From the NCBI GenBank assembly GCA_947259605.1, contig CAMYMX010000177.1, positions 1 to 7,110 on the forward strand: a DNA stretch of 7,110 nucleotides. Direction: 5' to 3'. The DNA is from an uncultured Polyangiaceae bacterium. Lineage in GTDB: Bacteria > Myxococcota_A > Polyangia > Polyangiales > Houyiibacteriaceae. Positions 1 through 6,586 of the stretch are shown here, piece by piece. Position numbers and translations under genes: made by a program. The first letter of the stretch is position 1, and each line of letters starts with the position of its first letter. A model generated the notes under the pieces. The model had not been told where the DNA came from. It saw only the letters and a program-made list of their open reading frames with translations, and made no database searches.

Positions 1-172
1 GTACAACATTGCGCTCGGCGAGCGCCGCGCGCGGTCGGTTCGCAGTTACTTGGGGTCGCTCGGTATGGACAGCAGCCGGGTCTCGATCACTTCGGTCGGC
101 GAAGAGATGGCGACCGGCACTGACGAAGCGGGCTGGGCTCGCGACCGCAACGTGTCCGGCTCTGAGAACTGA
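1..172 (+). CDS. pal: Pal-like peptidoglycan-associated lipoprotein, C-terminal part (5' end outside window)
   Basis: Reading from base 2, the 56 visible residues start YNIALGERRARSV and run through SLGMDSSRVSITSVGEE to GWARDRN, ending at TGA 170-172. This is the last part of an OmpA-like (OmpA_C) domain. The LGERRA helix carries the arginine that in this family contacts the diaminopimelate of peptidoglycan, and the S.GEE segment followed by W.R.R is typical of Pal. Pal is an outer-membrane lipoprotein that binds peptidoglycan and TolB. The lipobox and the conserved aspartate of the domain lie upstream of the window and cannot be checked. Position directly before tolQ supports Pal over another OmpA-family protein. 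The last residues are odd: most Pal proteins end with a strand such as RRVEF, but here the text is DRNVSGSEN and stops. This could be a natural variant or a small frameshift near the end. Confidence 0.85.
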   Translation, partial: YNIALGERRARSVRSYLGSLGMDSSRVSITSVGEEMATGTDEAGWARDRNVSGSEN

Positions 173-194
173 CGCGCATGGGGGGTGCGCTCGT

Positions 195-200
195 GGGGGG
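195..200 (+). promoter_or_regulatory. Likely ribosome binding site of tolQ (G tract)
   Basis: A run of six G lies nine bases before the ATG at 210 and is the only purine-rich stretch placed to act as a Shine-Dalgarno site. It favours ATG 210 over the TTG at 207. The same octamer TGGGGGGT also occurs at 179-186, too far upstream to serve this start. Confidence 0.4.
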
Positions 201-209
201 TAGCCATTG

Positions 210-929
210 ATGCTTTCGGTCTTCCTTCAGACGAGCGCACCAGAACAACTCAATCCTTGGCAACTGGTCGTCGGCGCTTCGCCGGTCGTCCAGTTCGTCC
301 TGCTGATTCTCGTCTTCATGATGGTGATGTGCCTCTACATCATCGGCGCGAAGTGGATTCGGCTGAAGCAGGTCACCGACCAGAGTCGCGGGTTTCTCGA
401 GCTCTTTTGGGCTGAGGAGCGGACTCGCACTTGGAACGGCAAGGCGATGAACGAGATCCAAAGCCAATCGGCCAGCTTTGACCGCTCGCCGATTGCGACG
501 GTGTTTCGCGCGGGTTATCGAGAGCTCGCGAGAATCGCTCGCGGCGGACGCCCCTCCAGAGCGGACATCGGCAACGTGGAGCGGGCCCTTCGTCGAGCGC
601 AGAGCGCGGAGCTGACCCGGCTCGAGACCAAAGTTTCGTTCCTGGCGACGACCGCTTCGACCGCGCCCTTCATTGGGCTTTTCGGCACCGTCTGGGGCGT
701 GATGAACTCGTTCATTGCAATCCACGGCGAGAAGAGCGCCGGCCTCGACGTCGTGGCGCCCGGCATCGCCGAAGCCCTGATCGCGACCGCGCTCGGGCTT
801 GCCGCAGCGATTCCCGCCGTGATGGCCTACAACTACTTCGTGCGGCGCATTCGCGTCGTCGATAGTGAGACGGCCTCGTTCGCGAGCGACTATCTGAATA
901 TCATTCGCCGTCACTTGTTGGTGGACTAG
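210..929 (+). CDS. tolQ: TolQ, proton-channel subunit of the Tol-Pal motor
   Basis: The product is an inner-membrane protein of the TolQ/ExbB/MotA family, 239 residues, close to the usual length (about 230). With TolR it forms the proton-driven motor that energises TolA during outer-membrane constriction. Three membrane segments are visible at about residues 26-46, 143-170 and 185-207, with a large cytoplasmic loop between the first two. The family signature TAPFIGLFGTVWGVMNSF is at 151-168 and IAEALIATALGLAAAIPAVM at 186-205. Thr160 and Thr193 have the same 33-residue spacing as the channel threonines 145 and 178 of E. coli TolQ. The start is placed at ATG 210 rather than TTG 207 because of the G tract at 195-200. 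It lies 37 bases after the pal stop and three bases before tolR, so it is co-transcribed and probably translationally coupled with tolR. TolQ is chosen over ExbB from the motif text and the neighbouring tolR, tolA and tolB. Confidence 0.96.
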   Translation: MLSVFLQTSAPEQLNPWQLVVGASPVVQFVLLILVFMMVMCLYIIGAKWIRLKQVTDQSRGFLELFWAEERTRTWNGKAMNEIQSQSASFDRSPIATVFRAGYRELARIARGGRPSRADIGNVERALRRAQSAELTRLETKVSFLATTASTAPFIGLFGTVWGVMNSFIAIHGEKSAGLDVVAPGIAEALIATALGLAAAIPAVMAYNYFVRRIRVVDSETASFASDYLNIIRRHLLVD

Positions 930-932
930 GCG

Positions 933-1358
933 ATGTCTTTTTCGAACGATGGCGAAGGACACCAAACCGCGCTCAGCGAAATCAACGTCACGCCGCTAGT
1001 CGACGTGATGCTCGTCCTGCTGATCATCTTCATGGTCGCCGCGCCGATGCTCACGACTGGTGTCGACGTCGAGCTTCCAAAAGCTGACGCACCTCGAATG
1101 GACATCGATCAAGACCAGCCGCTCATCACCGTACAGCGCGACCAACGCATCTTTCTGTTCGACGAAGAGGTTTCGCTCGACGTCCTGCGTCAGCGACTGG
1201 TGACAGACGAGCGGATTCGCGATGTCGACGAGGTGTTCGTGCAAGCGGACGAGCAGGTACCGTACGGCGCGGTCGCACAAGTGCTCGCCCTCGTACGTCA
1301 GGCCGGCATTGGAAAAATGGGGCTGGTCACCGACCCGCTCACCCGAGAGCCGAGGTAA
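933..1358 (+). CDS. tolR: TolR, inner-membrane stator partner of TolQ
   Basis: The product has 141 residues, the normal TolR/ExbD size. It has a short cytoplasmic N-terminus with the family signature SEINVTPLVDVMLVLLIIFMV at about 15-35, forming a single membrane helix, followed by a periplasmic domain. Asp24 in the helix corresponds to the protonatable aspartate (Asp23 in E. coli TolR) that carries proton flow. The periplasmic end shows the TolR-like pattern PYGAVAQVLALVRQAG followed by KMGLVTDP. The protein dimerises and, with TolQ, couples proton flow to TolA movement; the family also contacts peptidoglycan. ATG 933 follows the tolQ stop by three bases, with GGTGG at 920-924 as a possible ribosome site. 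Its last codons supply the ribosome site of the next gene. Confidence 0.96.
   Translation: MSFSNDGEGHQTALSEINVTPLVDVMLVLLIIFMVAAPMLTTGVDVELPKADAPRMDIDQDQPLITVQRDQRIFLFDEEVSLDVLRQRLVTDERIRDVDEVFVQADEQVPYGAVAQVLALVRQAGIGKMGLVTDPLTREPR
1352..1356 (+). promoter_or_regulatory. Ribosome binding site of the tolA-like gene, inside the end of tolR
   Basis: GAGGT overlaps the last tolR codons and the first base of its TAA, five bases before ATG 1362. It fixes the start and implies translational coupling between tolR and the next gene. Confidence 0.7.
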
Positions 1359-1361
1359 GCC

Positions 1362-2180
1362 ATGCCCGGGGCGAGCGACTGGCGGGCACTCTCTCTTTTC
1401 GAGACGGAGCAGCCGACGCTGCCCGAAATCATGGGAGGCATCGGCTTCACGCTTGCAGCCTTCGTGCTGACTCCTTCACTGGCATTGCTGAGCGCATACT
1501 TGCTCGGGGGACTGGGGACGATCTTCGGCTCCGGTGTCGACGAGCTCCCGCCCCCGCCGATCGAAGTGATCGAAACGCGTTTCGTTCGACTTGGGAAGAA
1601 GAGGCCGCCGCGAAGGATGCCGAGCAAAGAAGTGCCAAACGTGCAGCAAACCGCGCCAGTCCCGCAGGCACCCGACTCCGAGCCGGTTGCTGCGGCCGCG
1701 ACCGGGAACAACGCGCAAGGCCTCGCGAAGCCCAAGCAAAAGCGTGCGAAGCGCGACGAGGATCTCCTGTCACAGCTTGGCGCCAGGGCCGGCGCGATCT
1801 CTGACCTTTCCAAGGCGCCGGAGCTCGAGGGAGACCCGGACGGCATCGTCGAAGGCACCAAGGCCAGCGGAAGTGACCGCGAAATTTACATCGGCAAGCT
1901 CTATTCCTACTTTCGAAGGGGTTGGCAGGTGCCCACCCTCATCACTGACGAAGAGCTTCAAAAGCTGGCCTGCATGGTCGAGCTTTCGATCACACAAGAC
2001 GGACGCGCAGCGGACTATGAAGTGAAACGTCCGAGTGGGAATGAAGCGTTCGATGAGTCCGTTCGTCGGAGGTTGCATCAGACAGCGGGGGCGAAGCTTC
2101 CAGAGCCCCCGGAATCGGTCGCCAACCAGATACTGGGGAAATCCGTCTCTTTGGTTTTCGTTGGGCGCCACGCACGTTGA
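1362..2180 (+). CDS. tolA: TolA-like (TonB-family C-terminal) energy transducer
   Basis: The product has 272 residues. About 26 N-terminal residues precede one hydrophobic segment (about 27-56, GIGFTLAAFVLTPSLALLSA onward). A proline-rich stretch (ELPPPPIEVIETRFVRLGKK, 61-80), a low-complexity Ala/Pro/Lys/Arg linker to about 170, and a C-terminal domain (about 173-268) follow. That domain reads YIGKLYSYFRRGWQVP, then LACMVELSITQDGRAADYEV, and ends with KSVSLVFVGR, matching the TonB/TolA C-terminal fold. By position between tolR and tolB it should be the TolA of this system, anchored in the inner membrane by TolQR and reaching TolB/Pal through its C-terminus. It is far shorter than E. coli TolA (421 residues) and lacks the long Ala/Lys helical middle domain, so a TonB-family label would also be defensible. 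The start at ATG 1362 is supported by GAGGT five bases upstream. Its TGA at 2178-2180 lies within the ribosome site of tolB. Confidence 0.85.
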   Translation: MPGASDWRALSLFETEQPTLPEIMGGIGFTLAAFVLTPSLALLSAYLLGGLGTIFGSGVDELPPPPIEVIETRFVRLGKKRPPRRMPSKEVPNVQQTAPVPQAPDSEPVAAAATGNNAQGLAKPKQKRAKRDEDLLSQLGARAGAISDLSKAPELEGDPDGIVEGTKASGSDREIYIGKLYSYFRRGWQVPTLITDEELQKLACMVELSITQDGRAADYEVKRPSGNEAFDESVRRRLHQTAGAKLPEPPESVANQILGKSVSLVFVGRHAR

Positions 2181-2183
2181 GGT
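2178..2183 (+). promoter_or_regulatory. Ribosome binding site of tolB, overlapping the tolA stop
   Basis: TGAGGT contains the stop codon of the tolA-like gene and a GAGGT core five bases before ATG 2189. Core and spacing match those in front of the tolA-like gene. It decides for ATG 2189 over the in-frame TTG at 2177, which lies before the site. Confidence 0.65.
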
Positions 2184-2188
2184 TGCAA

Positions 2189-3520
2189 ATGACTTGGAGT
2201 GAAGCTCGAAATCGATGGGTTGGCGCAGTGGGGATTCGTATAGGGGGGTGCGTCGTGCTTGCGGTTGGCCTGCTCGTCGCCTCTGCCCTGCCCGTCATCG
2301 GGCAGGACGAAGCCCCACCATTGCCGGAAGATAAGATCGTCGTCGAGATCGATGCGCCGGACGAAGACGTCTTTCGGATCGGGATTCCGGATCTGATCGG
2401 CGATGCCACCGAGCTCGCAGCGAGCGGCGGGGCCATTCTGCAGAACGACTTCCGCTTGATGCCTGGCTTTCGCGTCATCGGTCCGAACGCGGTCCGTCAC
2501 GACTCCGCAAGCCTCGGCCTCGGAGTCGACCTCGGCGCCTGGGCGGTGCTGGCTGCCAACGGCGTCATCAAGGGCCAGGTCTTTGGCACCGACGCCGGAA
2601 TGAGCGTCGAGCTTCGTTTCTATCAGTCGAGCGGAGGAGAGGTCCCCGCGCTTCGTCGCACGTATCGAGGGCCTTCTAGCGAGCTGCGAAAGTGGATGCA
2701 CGACTTCGTCAACCAGGTGATCGGCGTCATCACCGGAACCTACGGCCCATTTGGCACCGAGATCGCTTTCGCGCGGAAGCACGGGCCCGGACAAAAGAGC
2801 GTGTATGCCGCTGCGATGGACGGCCATGGCGTCCGGCGGGTTTCGAGCGGCGGCGGGGTCTCCATGCTTCCCTCCTTTGGGAAAGGCTCTATCTGGTACA
2901 CGCGAATGTCCAAGCAGGGGATGTTCATCACCAACACCCGCGTCGGAGGCAAGCGGGTCATTGGCGGAAAAGGCATCACCATGGCTCCCGCGATTTGCGG
3001 CGACCGAGTGCACTTCTCTTCATCGCGATCGGGGAACTACGAGATCTACAGCTCGAATCTCGATGGGTCAGGCCTGCGTCGGCTGACCCGCAGCCACGGG
3101 ATTGATGTGAGCCCGACCTGCGGACCCGGCGGCAAGCTGGCGTTCGTCTCGGACCGTCACGGAAGCCCGCAGATCTTCAGCATGAACCGCGACGGCTCGA
3201 ACGTGCAGCGCGTCACGTTCCGCGGCAATCACAATCAAACGCCCGTCTGGTGCGCCGATGCGACGCAGCCGCTCATCGCGTTTAGTGGTCGCGATGGCAA
3301 CTTCGACGTTTTCACCGTGAACGTCGAAACGCAAGAATACACACGGCTCACCCAAGGCCAGGGCGACAACAAGGACCCGGCGTTTTCGCGCGATTGCCGG
3401 CTGATTGCGTTCACGTCGAACCGTCGGGGGTCGCAGGGCGTCTATCTTTCAGGACAAGACGGGTTCGATCAAAATCAGATCATCGACGGGGTGGCCGAAA
3501 CGGTTCGCTGGGCACGCTGA
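2189..3520 (+). CDS. tolB: TolB, periplasmic beta-propeller of Tol-Pal
   Basis: The product has 443 residues, close to typical TolB. A long positively charged N-terminus leads to a hydrophobic core (about 18-37, GGCVVLAVGLLVASALPVIG) and a likely signal peptidase I cut after Gly38, giving a mature N-terminus QDEAPP. Residues about 46-187 form the TolB N-terminal domain, with the typical segments FRIGIPDL, NDFRLMPGFRVI and IKGQVFG. From GPFGTEIAFAR (about 187) onward there is a beta-propeller of WD40/PD40-like repeats, for example SGNYEIYSSNLDGSGLRRLT and SPQIFSMNRDGSNVQRVT. TolB binds TolA and Pal in the periplasm. The start is taken as ATG 2189 because GAGGT sits five bases upstream. An oddity is that the mature protein has exactly four cysteines, 270, 311, 355 and 403, one per sequential propeller repeat. 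It follows the tolA-like gene without a gap, so it belongs to the same operon. Confidence 0.95.
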   Translation: MTWSEARNRWVGAVGIRIGGCVVLAVGLLVASALPVIGQDEAPPLPEDKIVVEIDAPDEDVFRIGIPDLIGDATELAASGGAILQNDFRLMPGFRVIGPNAVRHDSASLGLGVDLGAWAVLAANGVIKGQVFGTDAGMSVELRFYQSSGGEVPALRRTYRGPSSELRKWMHDFVNQVIGVITGTYGPFGTEIAFARKHGPGQKSVYAAAMDGHGVRRVSSGGGVSMLPSFGKGSIWYTRMSKQGMFITNTRVGGKRVIGGKGITMAPAICGDRVHFSSSRSGNYEIYSSNLDGSGLRRLTRSHGIDVSPTCGPGGKLAFVSDRHGSPQIFSMNRDGSNVQRVTFRGNHNQTPVWCADATQPLIAFSGRDGNFDVFTVNVETQEYTRLTQGQGDNKDPAFSRDCRLIAFTSNRRGSQGVYLSGQDGFDQNQIIDGVAETVRWAR

Positions 3521-3548
3521 ACGCACGAATCTGGTATGCTCCGGCCCG

Positions 3549-5765
3549 ATGGCGATTTGGAAGCTGGGCTGCCTTGCGACAGTCGTGGTCCTCGGGTTGG
3601 CTACTTTCGGGCTATGGCGTGTCTACGGGGGCGGCAACCTTCATACCGACGGTGAGATCACAGCGACTCCCCTCGAGCGTGGCGTCTTGAGTGCGCGTCA
3701 GAATGCGCAGAGAGACATCGCGGGCGGCTCGGAGACACGCGTGCTCTTCGGCGACTTGCACGTGCACTCGACCCTGTCCGTGGACGCGTTCCAGTGGAGC
3801 CTGCCGTTGATGGGAGGCGAGGGCGTCCATCCCCCTGCCGATGCCTGCGACTTCGCGCGCTTTTGCTCGCAGCTCGATTTCTACTCGCTCACCGATCATG
3901 CCGAGGCGCTGACTCCACGCACTTGGGATATGGTCCGCGAGTCGATTCGGCAGTGCAATGCCGTCGATGCGCAGAGCGAGCAACCGGATGTCGTCGCGTT
4001 TACCGGCTTCGAATGGACGCAGATCGGAACCACGCCCGAGACGCACTTCGGCCACCGCAATGTGATCTTCAAAGATACGTCCGACGCGCGGTTGCCCAGC
4101 CGGCCGATCGCTGCGCCAGGCCTCGCCTCGCAGGCCTTCCGAGATCGCGAGACGCTCCGAGCCAACTGGAAGATCCCGTTCAAGGCGTTTCCGAACAACC
4201 AGCCATACAACGACGCAGCGCGACACGTTCGCGAAATCGCGCGTCTGTCGACTTGTGCCGAAAATCAAGCGTCACCCGACCTTCCAACCGACTGTCGAGA
4301 GTTCGCGAAGACTCCGGAAGCACTCTTCCAGAAGCTCGATGAATGGGGCTTCGATGCCATGGTGATTCCACACGGCACGACCTGGGGCTTCTACACGCCT
4401 CCCGGCTACGACTTCGACAAGCAGCTCGACGCGAAACGCGACAACCCGAAGTGGCAGCCAGCGATCGAGGTGTTCTCGGGGCACGGAAACTCCGAGGAAT
4501 ATCGAGCGTATCGCGCCGCAGAGCAGGCCGAAGAGGGCTGGGTCTGCCCTGAACCCACCGATGATTTCGAGCCCTGCTGCTGGCGCGCCGGTGAGATCAT
4601 CCGGAGTCGATGCGACGAGCCGCTTTCGAAAGAATGCGACCAACGAGTGGCCGCCGCCCGCGCGAATTATCTGCGGGTCGGTGTTGCGGGCTTCCTCACT
4701 CTCCCAGGTACCGATCTCAGCGAGTGGGGCAACTGCGATCAGTGCACCGATTGCTTTCAGCCGAGCTATGCGTACCGTCCGGGGGGAGCCGTGCAGTACA
4801 TCCTCGCCCGCGGCAGCTTCGAAGCGGGCGATGCGCCACGGCATGCAACGCTCGGTTTAATCGCGTCGAGCGACAACCATTCGGCTCGACCCGGCACGGG
4901 ATATAAGGAGTACGAGCGGCGAAAGATGACCGAGGCGCGCGGCGTGGTGAACGAAGAATGGAGAGAGCTGCTCTTCGGCGACGGGGAAAAGTCGGATGAT
5001 TCGGTGGAGCTTTCCCCGGAGGCGGTGTTCGCCAGGCCGCCGTTCCGTCGCGTGTGGCTGGAGCGCCAAGCATCGTTCTTTCTCACCGGAGGCCTCGTTG
5101 CGGTGCACGCCACGGAGCGGACGCGCGATGCGATTTGGCAGGCCGTGTTTGACCGAGAGGTCTACGGGACGTCGGGCGACCGAATCTTGCTCTGGTTCGA
5201 TCTCGTCAATGCCGCGGAGGACCGTGTCCCGATGGGCAGCCAGCTCGCCTTCGGTGGGACTCCGAGGTTTCGGGTTCGCGCCGCGGGTGCGTTTGCGCAG
5301 CTTCCCGGCTGCCCCGACGAGGTCACCAAGGCGCTCGGGGCGGAGCGCATCGGCCGAATTTGCGCAGGAGAATGCTACCATCCTTCGGACGAGCGTCGTA
5401 GCATCACGCGCATCGAGGTGGTTCGTATCCAGCGGCAATTGGACGAGAGCGAGGCTGTCGAAAATCTCATCGAGGACCCCTGGCTGACGTTACCGTGCCC
5501 GACGGAAGGGGAAGTCTGCCAGGTCGAGTTTGACGACCCCTGGTTCGCGTCGGCAGACCGAGAGGTGCTCTACTACGTCCGGGCCATCCAAGAGCCGACG
5601 GCGGCGGTCAATGCGGGTTTGCTTCGCTGTGAAGGCGAGGACTGCGACCCCTGCTATGGTGACTACCGAACGCCCTTCGACGACGACTGCCTGTCGATGA
5701 CGCAAGAGCGAGCCTGGTCCTCGCCAATCTATCTCAGCCCCGTGTCCAAGCCCGCGAGCCCTTAG
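3549..5765 (+). CDS. DUF3604 protein, membrane-anchored, PHP-like metal-site motifs
   Basis: The product has 738 residues. An N-terminal hydrophobic helix (about 6-23) without an evident cleavage site probably anchors it in the inner membrane with the bulk outside the cytoplasm. The body matches the DUF3604 family (PF12228): GDLHVHSTLSVDA (68-80, His71 and His73), SLTDHAEAL (Asp116-His117), FEWTQIG (154-160), HFGHRNVIF (166-174), VIPHGT (His275), EVFSGHGNSEEY (307-318) and ASSDNHSARPG (Asp442, His444). Such paired His/Asp motifs resemble the metal site of PHP-type hydrolases, so metal-dependent hydrolysis is plausible, but no substrate can be named. There are 22 cysteines outside the membrane helix, eight of them between 333 and 402, suggesting disulfides. 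The start is ATG 3549, just before the hydrophobic helix. An upstream in-frame ATG at 3405 would overlap tolB by 116 bases and add a charged 48-residue tail. No clear ribosome site is seen. The gene lies 28 bases after tolB and probably shares its transcript. Confidence 0.9.
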   Translation: MAIWKLGCLATVVVLGLATFGLWRVYGGGNLHTDGEITATPLERGVLSARQNAQRDIAGGSETRVLFGDLHVHSTLSVDAFQWSLPLMGGEGVHPPADACDFARFCSQLDFYSLTDHAEALTPRTWDMVRESIRQCNAVDAQSEQPDVVAFTGFEWTQIGTTPETHFGHRNVIFKDTSDARLPSRPIAAPGLASQAFRDRETLRANWKIPFKAFPNNQPYNDAARHVREIARLSTCAENQASPDLPTDCREFAKTPEALFQKLDEWGFDAMVIPHGTTWGFYTPPGYDFDKQLDAKRDNPKWQPAIEVFSGHGNSEEYRAYRAAEQAEEGWVCPEPTDDFEPCCWRAGEIIRSRCDEPLSKECDQRVAAARANYLRVGVAGFLTLPGTDLSEWGNCDQCTDCFQPSYAYRPGGAVQYILARGSFEAGDAPRHATLGLIASSDNHSARPGTGYKEYERRKMTEARGVVNEEWRELLFGDGEKSDDSVELSPEAVFARPPFRRVWLERQASFFLTGGLVAVHATERTRDAIWQAVFDREVYGTSGDRILLWFDLVNAAEDRVPMGSQLAFGGTPRFRVRAAGAFAQLPGCPDEVTKALGAERIGRICAGECYHPSDERRSITRIEVVRIQRQLDESEAVENLIEDPWLTLPCPTEGEVCQVEFDDPWFASADREVLYYVRAIQEPTAAVNAGLLRCEGEDCDPCYGDYRTPFDDDCLSMTQERAWSSPIYLSPVSKPASP
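5762..5765. other. Convergent stop-codon overlap
   Basis: Bases TTAG hold the TAG of the DUF3604 gene (5763-5765, plus strand) and the TAA of the cpoB-like gene (complement of 5764-5762). The two genes overlap by three or four bases depending on how ends are counted. There is no room for a terminator between them, so each transcript must run into the other gene unless it ends inside coding sequence. Confidence 0.95.
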
Positions 5766-6586
5766 CGGTCGTCGCAGTCGGCGGCGCCAAGCGCACGGAT
5801 CTTGCGCAGGTCTTGTTTTGCCTCAGGCACGAGCTTCGACCTCTTGTGGTTCTTCAGCAAGGCCTTGAGCGCCGTGCTTGCGTCGTTGCACGAGCCCACG
5901 TCCAAGAATGCTTCCGACATCTCATAGAGCGTCTTGTCGAGCGCGTCACTCCTTCGGTACGTCGACAACACCTTTTGGAATTCCCCTAGCGCGGCAGCGG
6001 CCTGGCCCTGCTTCAAGTAGCTGGAGCCGATCATGTACTGCGCGTTGTCCGCATGCTCGTCCTTGGGGTACCGCTCCACAAAGGCTCGCGCGAGTCCGCG
6101 TGTGTAGGAATACTTGTTGACGCGATACGCCCGCGTGAGCGCCTCCCAGTGCGCGCTCTTGCTCTTTGGAATCTCGTCCGAATCGATCGGGACATCCATC
6201 CCCGCAGCGCGCGCGACTTCGCTCAGACGGCGCTGCAGCGCGAGGCTCTGTTCGGCCTGTGCCTTGCTCGTTCCACTGCTCTCATGGCGCAGCTCTGCGA
6301 TCTGCCCTTCCATCGTTGCGAGTCGCTGCTGGATCTTTTCGATTTGAAGCCCTTGGTCGGCGCTATTGCGGCGAAGGACTCGGCTCGCCTCGGCGAGCGC
6401 TTCCTCGAGCTCTTTTCGTTTGACCTCCAGGTCCTCTTCGAGCGAGTCCAGGCGTTTTTGGTTGGCGGCGATGTCGGTCTGCATTTGGCTGATGCAGGCC
6501 GGCGCCGAGACGAGGGTGAGCAGGAGCGCGACGAGCCCCGAGGCGAAGCCCGAGCGCGTGCCGCCGAAAAGTGAATTCATCCCCAT
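5762..6586 (-). CDS. cpoB: CpoB/YbgF-like coiled-coil and TPR envelope protein
   Basis: Counting from the ATG whose first base is 6580 (272 residues), a hydrophobic stretch (about 11-24) leads to SAPAC, so Cys29 could be a lipidation site, though Pro at -2 is unusual for a lipobox. Residues about 33-128 are rich in Gln, Glu, Arg and Leu with heptad-like spacing (LDSLEEDLEVKRKELEEAL), a coiled coil. The rest is TPR-like: NAQYMIGSSYLKQGQAAAAL, EFQKVLSTYRRSDALDKTLY, then EAFLDVG and ALKALLKNHKRSKLVPEA. This order of signal sequence, coiled coil and C-terminal TPRs is that of CpoB/YbgF, a periplasmic protein that in E. coli is encoded after pal, binds TolA and coordinates constriction with wall synthesis. 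Starts at 6592 (TTG), 6586 and 6580 (ATG) are all possible; none has a good ribosome site. Unlike in E. coli the gene opposes the tol operon. Its TAA overlaps the stop of the DUF3604 gene. A generic TPR lipoprotein is the alternative. Confidence 0.8.
   Translation of the reverse strand: MGMNSLFGGTRSGFASGLVALLLTLVSAPACISQMQTDIAANQKRLDSLEEDLEVKRKELEEALAEASRVLRRNSADQGLQIEKIQQRLATMEGQIAELRHESSGTSKAQAEQSLALQRRLSEVARAAGMDVPIDSDEIPKSKSAHWEALTRAYRVNKYSYTRGLARAFVERYPKDEHADNAQYMIGSSYLKQGQAAAALGEFQKVLSTYRRSDALDKTLYEMSEAFLDVGSCNDASTALKALLKNHKRSKLVPEAKQDLRKIRALGAADCDDR

Noticed and set aside
87..965. Long minus-strand open frame (292 codons) across tolQ
   Set aside because: It lies antisense to a well-supported tolQ. 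Its His/Arg/Asp-rich text has no recognisable domain, as expected for the mirror of a GC-rich gene.
2243..2252. GGGGGGTGCG in the tolB signal-peptide region matching 180-189
   Set aside because: A ten-base match in GC-rich DNA, here encoding part of a signal peptide, is not evidence of a functional repeat.
2078..3013. Minus-strand open frame of 311 codons across tolA and tolB
   Set aside because: It is antisense to two recognised genes, shows low-complexity polar text and no family motif.
3405..3548. Upstream extension of the DUF3604 gene to ATG 3405
   Set aside because: It would overlap the tolB coding end in another frame and put a charged, unrecognisable tail before the membrane helix. 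ATG 3549 gives a normal N-terminus.
3521..3548. Terminator or promoter between tolB and the DUF3604 gene
   Set aside because: The 28 bases hold no hairpin with a T run and no good -35/-10 pair; TATGCT at 3535-3540 alone is too weak.
6053..6574. Plus-strand open frame of 173 codons opposite the cpoB-like gene
   Set aside because: The minus-strand frame has the clear signal, coiled-coil and TPR pattern; the plus frame is its mirror.
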